A stretch of DNA of 64,000 nt from JANQOH01 sp965201115. GTDB lineage: Bacteria; Pseudomonadota; Alphaproteobacteria; UBA7887. This document shows, in pieces, positions 52,374 through 59,808 of the stretch. How positions within the stretch are numbered: the first letter of the stretch is position 1; each line of letters begins with the position of its first letter. The notes beneath the pieces are model-generated. The model was not told the origin of the DNA. It worked only from the letters and a program-made list of their open reading frames with translations, and ran no database searches. The stretch spans positions 3,100,001-3,164,000 of the forward strand of contig OZ241745.1 in NCBI GenBank assembly GCA_965201115.1, given 5' to 3'. The position numbers and the translations under genes were made by a program.

Positions 52374-54251
52374 ATGATCGGCATGAGCGCACATCAGCCA
52401 GATACCACTACCCCCACCCTTGACAAACTCGCCGAGCGCATTCGCGCGACGGCCAAAGACGGCCGGCCGCTCGCCACCAACTTGGCGACCAACGAGAAGA
52501 TCATTGCTCGTATTACCGATGGTATATACCGCGAGCCGTGGGCTGCTTTCAGGGAGTTAATAGCTAACGCCTATGATGCCGACGCTACGTCGGTGGTGAT
52601 CGAGACCGATGCTCCCTATTTCAAGCGGATTCTTGTCCGCGATGACGGCGCAGGCATGACGCCGAAAACGTTGGCTTACGTGCTGAAGAACATCGGCGGC
52701 AGTTCGAAGCGCACGCCCGCCGGTGTACAATTCGGGACCGCGCAGGCTGGTGCGGCTGACAGAAGCCCCAAGGGCAGAATGCTTATCGGAAAACTCGGAA
52801 TAGGGCTATTTGCGGTCGCGCAGTTAACCCAACATTTCCAAATTATTACGAAGTCTGCGGACGATGACGTGCGTACATCCGCATCCGTTCGGCTCCAAAC
52901 TTACGATGACTCCGAGCTCGATAGCACGACGGAATACGTTGCTGGCAAAGTTGAGATAATTTCCGAACGGGTTCGCCCTGAGGAAATATCCTCACACGGA
53001 ACGGCGGTAATTCTTTACGATTTACGACCTAAAGTCCTTCAGACGTTACGGAGCGAACGTTTATGGACATCGTTAAATGACGAAACCGTTGGCAGGTCTG
53101 GGATAGCGCCGGATTACCATATCGGCTTCTCCGACCAAGAGAGAGAAGCCAAGTTGCCTTGGGAAGACGCTGACGATCCGGACAAGAAGTTCATAAAATT
53201 TTTCAATGCCATCGGCGCCGCAGCAGCCCGGCGATCGAAATCCGCGACGCTGGAGCATCTGGATCATTATCTTCAGCTTTTGTGGAAGGTCAGCTTGTCA
53301 CTCCCTCTTACGTACATAGGGCAGCACCCTTTCGATCTCACTGGCGACACAGGACTCACTTTCTTCAACATGCAAGACGATGATCGACAGGCTCAAGAGG
53401 TAAAGCTCGATCCCAAGGAATCCATTCGTGAACATGTGCGGCTTAAAGCCGGATCAGAGAATACGAAAGGAGATTTTCGCGTTTCTATCGACGGCGTCCG
53501 GCTTCGGCGTCCTGTAAAACCGTCGTTGAATCTCATAAAGCGGAGCGCGCGAACGCGGATACAAACTCCAGTTCTGTTGGTTGGCAGGCAAGACAACCCG
53601 TTCAGTCAGGATCAATTAAAACTTGCCGGTGGGCCGCTCCGATTCGAATCGTATTTATATTGGAACAGCCAAATTGTTCCAAAGGATACTGTTGGCGTAC
53701 TTGTACGTGTACGGGAAGCAGCCGGTGTGCTGTTCGACCCGACTTTCTTCAATTACCAAGTATCCGAGCAAACTCGGCTGCGTCAAATCACTGCCGAAAT
53801 ATACGTACACGAAGGACTGGAGAGCGCCATCAACATTGATCGCGAATCATTTAACTATAGTCACCCTCATTATCTCTATATACAGAGATGGCTTCATAAA
53901 GCTCTTCGCTTGCTGGTCAATCGCTTGAAGGATATCGCTAAACGCGATCTGAATCGAGAGCACGAACGGGCATTGGTCGAATTACAAGACCGTTCGTTAG
54001 CAGTATGGGAGAAACGGTACGGCCAGGAAAGCGACCCCCCAGCCCCATACGAGCCATGGACGGGCCTTCCATCCGAGATCGGTGGATTGGAAATACAGTG
54101 GCCAGATAATGGTATTATAGCCTGTGACCCAACTCGGGTTACAGCCTTAGCTATTGTGCTTGAAGCATACGGCGCGCTATCGCATCTATCTGTCGACGAG
54201 CGACGCGAACTGATCGTCGACGTGATGCATGTTTTGGATTCAAAAACATGA
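52374..54251 (+). CDS. GHKL-fold (HSP90/MORC-like) ATPase
   Basis: A 625-residue protein with an N-terminal Bergerat ATPase fold: N-box FRELIANAYDADAT (residues 59-72), G1 DDGAGM (90-95), a GGSSKR lid region, and G2 IGKLGIGLFA (138-147). The middle (about 280-470) resembles the S5-like transducer of HSP90/MORC-type proteins, and the end has a long helical region (about 520-560). Prokaryotic GHKL ATPases of this kind are known in predicted restriction-modification systems. ATG at 52374 (52383 possible). AT-rich codons. Overlaps the next gene by ATGA, so the two products probably work together. Confidence 0.85.
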   Translation: MIGMSAHQPDTTTPTLDKLAERIRATAKDGRPLATNLATNEKIIARITDGIYREPWAAFRELIANAYDADATSVVIETDAPYFKRILVRDDGAGMTPKTLAYVLKNIGGSSKRTPAGVQFGTAQAGAADRSPKGRMLIGKLGIGLFAVAQLTQHFQIITKSADDDVRTSASVRLQTYDDSELDSTTEYVAGKVEIISERVRPEEISSHGTAVILYDLRPKVLQTLRSERLWTSLNDETVGRSGIAPDYHIGFSDQEREAKLPWEDADDPDKKFIKFFNAIGAAAARRSKSATLEHLDHYLQLLWKVSLSLPLTYIGQHPFDLTGDTGLTFFNMQDDDRQAQEVKLDPKESIREHVRLKAGSENTKGDFRVSIDGVRLRRPVKPSLNLIKRSARTRIQTPVLLVGRQDNPFSQDQLKLAGGPLRFESYLYWNSQIVPKDTVGVLVRVREAAGVLFDPTFFNYQVSEQTRLRQITAEIYVHEGLESAINIDRESFNYSHPHYLYIQRWLHKALRLLVNRLKDIAKRDLNREHERALVELQDRSLAVWEKRYGQESDPPAPYEPWTGLPSEIGGLEIQWPDNGIIACDPTRVTALAIVLEAYGALSHLSVDERRELIVDVMHVLDSKT

Positions 54252-55486
54252 CGACGATCATCGATCACGGAGTGGCGCCGGGGCGCGCTACCGACGTCCT
54301 TCCGCGGCAGACCGATGAGTTGGCGGTACCTGTCGAGTTGAATACGTTACAGCCGTGGCATACTGCACACAAACAGTTTGTCCGACAGCAGCAGTGGTTG
54401 CACTACGCACGGGATCTGATAAAAAGAGAAAGAGGGCGGCCTGCATTGCGCAGTGCGAGCGGCGCCTTGCCCGAGGTACGCTATTTGACGTTGCCCGGCA
54501 TAGATTATCTGGACGTGCGGATGCTTGCGGCGCTGTGCCGGGAGCTCGACTGCGATCTTACGAGCACGGGCTTTCAAATGGGTAGAGAGATGGCTAATCG
54601 ATATGTCGCCAGAGCCCAGGTTCGCGAAGAATCGCTAAAAGCGGGCGGCTATATAACGGATCAGTCGTATACTTTTATCAGCAGGTTGGAGGAGATAGCT
54701 GCAGGACAGAGTCCGGCGTATCGGTTTCTGGCGAGAAGAGGACCGTTCCATATAGTGAATATCGATGCATGCGGTTCAATATCGCGACCGGCGGACACCG
54801 GGGCAAGGTTAATCGACGCCATACACCGGATCGTGGAATATCAACTGCAACATATGACTGATCGATGGCTGCTATTCTTAACTACTAACGCTAGCTATGG
54901 ATCGATATCTAGCGATACCCTGATGAGTTTTTGGCGCGCTGTGGCGGATAACGCACGGGAGAACAAGGATTTTCGATCCCGGTTATACGATCTGCTGGGC
55001 GCTACAGCTGGGGATCGGCAGATTCGCGATATGTCAGAGGATGTTTTTCGACAACGCAGCGGGGAGGACTTTCTAAAGATTTTTTCACTGAGTTTCGCAA
55101 AATGGGTCATCAGGACTGTCCGAAACGAAAAATGGAAAATGAAGACACACAGAGCGTACTGTTATGCAACTAAACGTAGCGATATGGACAATGCGTCCAT
55201 ACCGACCATCGCGTGCCTGGCATTCGAATTCGTTCCTCCTTCGCGGAATCTTCTGGACAATTACAATGTTGTTCCTAACCGCCCGGCTTCGGCAAGAACG
55301 ATCGAGGATATGTCAATCCGATCCATAGAAAAAATTAAGGACATGGATAATTTGGACACAAAACTAAGAAGAGATAATGCATTGCGATCAGAGTTGTATC
55401 AGAACTTGAAGTCTCTACTAGAGGACGCCGGCTATGAGGACGTGGCTTTACAGCAGCTCGAACGCGCAGAGTCTCACAGATCTTGA
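54248..55486 (+). CDS. Unknown 412-aa protein coupled to the GHKL ATPase
   Basis: I do not recognise this protein. It begins with a basic N-terminus and LTLPGIDYLDVRMLAALCRE, and has a hydrophobic GPFHIVNIDACGSI segment near residue 170 followed by RWLLFLTTNASYGSIS, which together look like alternate strands and loops of a Rossmann-type fold (possibly methyltransferase-like). It ends in a helical, charged C-terminus. No nuclease motif is obvious. ATGA overlap with the ATPase gene and convergence with dcm (13-bp overlap) tie it to the cassette. It is the least explained gene in the window. Confidence 0.75.
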   Translation: MTTIIDHGVAPGRATDVLPRQTDELAVPVELNTLQPWHTAHKQFVRQQQWLHYARDLIKRERGRPALRSASGALPEVRYLTLPGIDYLDVRMLAALCRELDCDLTSTGFQMGREMANRYVARAQVREESLKAGGYITDQSYTFISRLEEIAAGQSPAYRFLARRGPFHIVNIDACGSISRPADTGARLIDAIHRIVEYQLQHMTDRWLLFLTTNASYGSISSDTLMSFWRAVADNARENKDFRSRLYDLLGATAGDRQIRDMSEDVFRQRSGEDFLKIFSLSFAKWVIRTVRNEKWKMKTHRAYCYATKRSDMDNASIPTIACLAFEFVPPSRNLLDNYNVVPNRPASARTIEDMSIRSIEKIKDMDNLDTKLRRDNALRSELYQNLKSLLEDAGYEDVALQQLERAESHRS

Positions 55487-56487
55487 TTAATGGTGTCGTT
55501 GGCTTCAACCAAGGGTCTAATCGCGTTGGCAATCGCTTGTGCTAAAGGAGGTGGTACGGCTTGACTGATCTGTTCGATTTGTGACGACAAGCTGCCAATC
55601 AGCTGATAGCTTTCCGGAAATCCTTGGAGAATCATGGATTCAAGAACACTAAGCCGCCGGCCGCAGCTGGGATGAACATGCACTTCACGATGGCCGTAAG
55701 ATACTGTCACGCTAGGGGAGTCCTCCGACAGCGTCTTGAAACTTCGGCCGGATGTGTAGCCGGGTTTAAGCGAACCGTCGAAGAATTTAGCGGATTTCGG
55801 TTTCATGCACAGATGATTCGGATGATAAGGAATGTCTTCGGCCGTTAGCCCGCGCCTGTACTGCGTAGGACGGGGGAGTCCTACAATAGCGTCGCCGACG
55901 GTTACTGCCGGCGCCGAAACGGGTGGGGGGGGCCATGGTTCGACAGCCTTGAAGCGTTTCGAAACCGCTAACAGGAACAGGCGCTTGCGATACTGCGGAA
56001 CGCCGAACTGTACGGCGTCGAGAACGCAAGGGTATACGTTAAATCCGCGGTTCTCAAGCTGGCGAGATTCGTGGGCGAGTATCTCCTCGTGACGCGCGGA
56101 TTGGATGTCCGGAACGTTTTCCATTAGTATGAAGTCAAGAGGGCGCCGCTGCGAGTGCAGCGCTAACGCCAGCGAGAAGAATCGGCTCACGAGCCGAGCG
56201 CCGTCGCGGGCGCCGGCCGGGGAGCGGTTTGCACGCGAGAAGCTCTGGCAAGGCGGCCCGCCGATAACGCCGACAGGCCTGAACGTTGCGCCGTAATGGC
56301 GGTCCATTGCCGCGGGGTCGATAGCCATAACGTCGGCGACGTGGGCGCGTGGCTTGCCGCCGCGGCGGTTGTGATTCCACGACGCTACAGGGTGCCGATG
56401 CGCGTCGTAGGCCAAGCCGACGGCGAAGCCGGCCCGTTCGAATCCGAGGTCGAGTCCGCCGCATCCTGAGAACAGGCTGAGAATCAT
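55474..56487 (-). CDS. DNA (cytosine-5-)-methyltransferase
   Basis: A 337-residue m5C methyltransferase. Motif I is LFSGCGGLDLGFERAG, motif IV GGPPCQSFSRANRSP with catalytic Cys80, motif VI MENVPDIQ, motif VIII QYRKRLFLLAV, and motifs IX-X TVSYGHREVHVHP and LQGFPESYQLIG. The variable target-recognition part between VIII and IX is short. Together with Vsr it implies a methylated cytosine site. It is on the minus strand, converging on the unknown gene, and its start lies at the end of the decayed DUF3486-like copy 4. Confidence 0.96.
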   Translation of the reverse strand: MILSLFSGCGGLDLGFERAGFAVGLAYDAHRHPVASWNHNRRGGKPRAHVADVMAIDPAAMDRHYGATFRPVGVIGGPPCQSFSRANRSPAGARDGARLVSRFFSLALALHSQRRPLDFILMENVPDIQSARHEEILAHESRQLENRGFNVYPCVLDAVQFGVPQYRKRLFLLAVSKRFKAVEPWPPPPVSAPAVTVGDAIVGLPRPTQYRRGLTAEDIPYHPNHLCMKPKSAKFFDGSLKPGYTSGRSFKTLSEDSPSVTVSYGHREVHVHPSCGRRLSVLESMILQGFPESYQLIGSLSSQIEQISQAVPPPLAQAIANAIRPLVEANDTINQDL

Positions 56488-56971
56488 GGCGACGCCCTCA
56501 TCGATTCGCTTGTTGGCGATCTACCGTGGCGAACGCGAGCAACCGCACGTCGCGGATGGCGGTGTCGGCTAGTTCGACGGCAATACCGAGCCGATTGCTG
56601 CACAAACCGCCAGCGCGCCGCGTGGCCCGCCCCGATGGGTCTAGGGGGCGGACTGTATCGGGGTAGCGCATGCCCGTCAATAGCCGTGCGGCGGCCAGGT
56701 CGTGGATGGCGCGCACAATGCGTGCGACGGAGCGGGCGACAGCGGCGAACACGGCGACGCGAAGCGTTTCGGCGAGGGCACTGCCGGGGGGTTCCGGCGC
56801 GGATGGCTCGGCAGAGTTCGGCGCGGACGGCGGGGGTTTCAGGCTTGCGCCGAGCGTTGGATGCGGGGCTGCCGGGCGACGGGCCGGCCTCGGGGGACGC
56901 AGATGCGGCGCCGTTGGGCGCGGCAGCCCCGGGCGGCGCGCCGTCGGCGGGGCGTGGCGGGCGTCGGACAT
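56484..56971 (-). pseudogene. DUF3486 / gp27-like gene, copy 4 (decayed)
   Basis: The usual start follows the conserved palindrome, but the body is broken: one frame carries AVRAELCRAIRAGTP and another carries ALAETLRVAVFAAVARS with VARIVRAIHDLAAA. The helix-turn-helix-like middle is deleted and there is at least one frameshift. The 3' end merges into the dcm start (last 4 bp overlap). It is the same strand as copy 3, so the Vsr-GHKL cassette sits between two parallel DUF3486-like copies. Confidence 0.7.
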
Positions 56972-57007
56972 GGGGCAATTAAGCCGCGTCGGAGCGGGGC
57001 CGGCAGA

Positions 57008-57019
57008 GGACCATGGTCC
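57008..57019. promoter_or_regulatory. Conserved palindrome GGACCATGGTCC, copy 4
   Basis: Same palindrome, 36 bp before the ATG of the decayed copy 4 (minus strand). It has stayed perfect although the gene has not. Confidence 0.6.
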
Positions 57020-57412
57020 GCCGCTTTCGCGGCGGGCCGATTCGCCAGCCCGGTATCCGGGCATTGCGGTGGCCGGGGCATCCCCGGTCATCGCGCTGCC
57101 CTCTTGCGGTGTCGTTCGGGCCCGGTAGCGACCCTTGGAACCGTCGGCGCCTCGCCGGCATGTCTTTGCCCCGCTGAAGCGCCGCGCGGGTCGCCAATGT
57201 ACGGGCGCCCCGCCTGTGCGTTTGCGCGCGGCGCGGCGTTGGCGGGGAGGCGCGTGGGGCTCGCGCCCCTCCTCATGGCGGCGTTCGGCACGGCGGTGAC
57301 GTGCGGGCGGGACGCCCGCGCACCCAGGAAGTCCGCGCCTTCGGCGCGACGGCGCCCGAAACGGCCGAGCGAGAAATGCGGTCCATGCGCATACAATTCG
57401 CCAATCGAGCCA
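57020..57412. repeat. Copy 3/4 shared flank and REP-like repeats
   Basis: Bases 57020-57090 match the upstream flank of copy 3. Bases 57180-57365 are REP blocks (GGGGAGGCGCG, GTGCGGGCGGGACGCCCGCG, GCGCCTTCGGCGCGAC). The array ends with the 44-bp motif 57369-57412, right at the hsdS stop. No gene is seen. Confidence 0.7.
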
Positions 57413-57415
57413 AGG

Positions 57416-58615
57416 CTATTCCATCCCCTCTGTAGATAGATCTCTATCCAGAAGCCGAGTCATAAGCGATTCACGCAGCATGTCGGCCTTTTCGGCGGCC
57501 TTTGCGGCAATATCTTCCGTTTGCGCCAGCCGATTCAGCGCTTTGCCGAAATGCCGCTGGACAGTCATGGGCGGCAGCGGGATTTGTACCTTCTTGAGCG
57601 CGGTTTTCGTTACTTCCTTGAACGTGGTGCCGCCGGCGATCTGCAAGAGCAACCCGGTCCGGCTCCGGAGGAAGAAGGAAAGATACTCCGGGGTTAACGC
57701 GTCTCCGCATACGAAATTGGCGAAACCCTGATTGGTCGCCATCGGTCGGGTCGTAATAGCCGTGTAGCCGATGGTTGCGCGGCTTGTCATCAACACAGCT
57801 CCTTCAGGTACGATGCGGGCGCTGCTTTTCCGCAGACCCAACTCGGTGATCGTATCCTTGGTTCGGAAAATGAACGGGCTTCTCAGAGCAGTTACGTCGG
57901 TAGGCGTAGCCCAGGGAATACCGCCGCCGAAAAAGGCGCTGTTGGCCCGTCGGGGCGTGCCCCCGCCGCTCACGGTACAGACATCTCCGATATTGCCGAT
58001 CTGCCAGTAATTCGGGTTTCGATCGATATCTCCAAACAATCGCGAAAAAAGCGCAGAAGGAAAATCGCGAAGACAGTCGGAAACTTGCGTTTGCAGGCGC
58101 CGAATGCCATCGGTACGTTTGAGTACATTGACGATTTTACGCTGGCGGTCGTGCGGCGGCACGGGAATAGACGTTGTTTCCATGAAGGACTTTGGGACCC
58201 GTTGTTGCCCAGCTGTCCCGGTAAAGTGCCGCCGCGCGAGCTCCCGGAAAACGGGCTGGCGCACGAAATGGTATAGGTATTGGGGCAATATTCGCGGATA
58301 CGGTCGAAGAACGAAAAACTCCGTCGAGCCGCGGCCTATGCCGTTCGTCAGATTTTCTGCCAACGCCACCTTGCCGTTCTCCATGCAGGGCGTTATTTTT
58401 GCGAACAGGATATCCCCGTCTTCGAATGCCGTATATCCCTTCGACACTTCGGCAAGCCGCCGATCCCGGGGAGCGGCTATGGTTGCTGTCCGTTCATCCA
58501 CGGCGGACATGGGAACGAAACTCACCATTGTGTCGTCATCGAATCCGGGCGCTCGTCGTGCGCGGGGATCGATTGCGCATACTTGCCCGAGTGGGATGCG
58601 CTCGTAAGTCGTCAT
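57416..58615 (-). CDS. hsdS: Type I restriction-modification specificity subunit (HsdS)
   Basis: A 399-residue HsdS with two target-recognition domains: the first ends near FMETTSIPVPPHDRQRKIVN, the second starts at about YWQIGNIGDVCTVSGGGTPR and ends in KTALKKVQIPLPPMTVQRHF. The typical ILFAKITPCMENGK and FLSFFLRS-type (YLSFFLRSR) motifs are present. ATG at 58615 is preferred over an upstream TTG. No hsdM or hsdR is in the window, so it is an orphan, or its partners lie elsewhere. Confidence 0.9.
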   Translation of the reverse strand: MTTYERIPLGQVCAIDPRARRAPGFDDDTMVSFVPMSAVDERTATIAAPRDRRLAEVSKGYTAFEDGDILFAKITPCMENGKVALAENLTNGIGRGSTEFFVLRPYPRILPQYLYHFVRQPVFRELARRHFTGTAGQQRVPKSFMETTSIPVPPHDRQRKIVNVLKRTDGIRRLQTQVSDCLRDFPSALFSRLFGDIDRNPNYWQIGNIGDVCTVSGGGTPRRANSAFFGGGIPWATPTDVTALRSPFIFRTKDTITELGLRKSSARIVPEGAVLMTSRATIGYTAITTRPMATNQGFANFVCGDALTPEYLSFFLRSRTGLLLQIAGGTTFKEVTKTALKKVQIPLPPMTVQRHFGKALNRLAQTEDIAAKAAEKADMLRESLMTRLLDRDLSTEGME

Positions 58616-58616
58616 T

Positions 58617-59230
58617 CGGGTTGGCCTTGCGTGCAAAATCCGGTTACGGGCGCTGCTATCCGGTTACGAAAAGCATGGCCGCGGGACGTCGAACGACGAG
58701 CGTCGCGCGGTCGGGGTGGGTTGGCGGCGGCGCGCGTCGAACGCGGTTGCGCGCCGCCGTCGTCGCGCCGCGCGGGAACGTGCGGGCGGGATGCCCGCGC
58801 ACGTCTCCACAGCACGGAATACGGTCATGAGGGGCCGCCGCTCGCGCTTACCCGCCAACGCCGCGCCGCGCGCAAACGTGCGGGCGGGGACGCCCGCGCA
58901 CCCAGGCAGTCCGCGCCTTCGGCGCGACGGTCGGGGTATCCGCGCGCCTCGATGGCGCCCAAAGTGGCCGGGCGAAAAATGCGATAAATGTACATACGAT
59001 CCGCCAATTGAGCCTTCGGGTTGGTTTTGTGCGGGAAAGACGGTTACGGGCGCCGCTCTCCGGTTGCGAAGCGCATGGCCGCGGGACGTCGAACGACGCG
59101 CGTCGCGCGGTCGGGGCGGATTGGCGGCGGCGCCCGTTGAACGCGGTTGCCGGCCGCGATTGCGCCGCGCGCAAACGTGCGGGCAGGATGCCCGCGGTCC
59201 CGGGTCCCGCCTTCGGCGAGGTTGGCTTGG
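58617..59230. repeat. Two ~190-bp direct repeats separated by REP units
   Basis: Bases 58617-58800 and 59013-59200 are diverged direct repeats (shared GCATGGCCGCGGGACGTCGA, GTCGCGCGGTCGGGG, TTGGCGGCGGCGC). Between them lie REP blocks and the 43-bp terminal motif at 58972-59014. No gene is seen. Confidence 0.75.
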
Positions 59231-59271
59231 AAGTCCGCATCGGCGACAGGCGCGGGGGCGGCGGGCGGGTT

Positions 59272-59808
59272 TCACGGGACGGGTTCCGGCGCGGGGGCGG
59301 CGGTTGCGTCGCAGAGGCGGAGGTCGCGCAGCAGGCGCATTGCCTTGTCGAGGCGCTCCTTGCTGGCCTTGATCGATTTGCGGGCCTTCGTTTCGGCGAG
59401 CGCGGCCTGCATGTCCATGCCGCGGTCGCGGAAGAAGACGATGGTGGCGGCGATCTCGAGAACGAGGCCGGTTTCCTGCTTCATGCGTTCGACGAGGGGG
59501 CGCGCTCGTGCGGCGGTCAGATCGCCGATGCCGTCGGGCGGCCGCGAGTTACTATCGGTCGTGAATATCCCGTACACGGCGCGCAGGCCCTGGTGTTCGG
59601 CGATGCCGAGCCGCCCGTCGGCGCGCGCGTCAAGGCAGCCCTCGGCGAGCTCGAAGGAAAACGGGCCGTAGTGGTAGTACTCGAATCGCAGGTCGAGGTT
59701 GGCTCCGCAGCAGTGGAGCAGGTAGGCGCCTTTCTGCAAGCGGGTGCGCCCGACGAGTTTTCCTCCCCACAGCGCAACCAAGCCGACGACGATGTCATCG
59801 GGGGTCAT
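59272..59808 (-). CDS. YwgA-like (Panacea/SocA-related) protein
   Basis: A 178-residue protein. The opening GRTRLQKGAYLLHCCG, then FEYYHYGPFSFELAEGCLDA, is the layout of YwgA/SocA-type proteins (a helical domain also seen in Panacea antitoxins and defence genes). The C-terminus is helical and charged, then Pro/Ala-rich. Its start overlaps the HD-domain gene by 14 bp, and YwgA-like genes next to HD phosphohydrolases are a known pairing (ywfO-ywgA in Bacillus). Function unknown. Confidence 0.7.
   Translation of the reverse strand: MTPDDIVVGLVALWGGKLVGRTRLQKGAYLLHCCGANLDLRFEYYHYGPFSFELAEGCLDARADGRLGIAEHQGLRAVYGIFTTDSNSRPPDGIGDLTAARARPLVERMKQETGLVLEIAATIVFFRDRGMDMQAALAETKARKSIKASKERLDKAMRLLRDLRLCDATAAPAPEPVP

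Noticed and set aside
51772..58615. Complete type I or type II restriction-modification locus
   Set aside because: No hsdM, hsdR or recognisable restriction endonuclease was found; only Vsr, an m5C methyltransferase and hsdS are identifiable.
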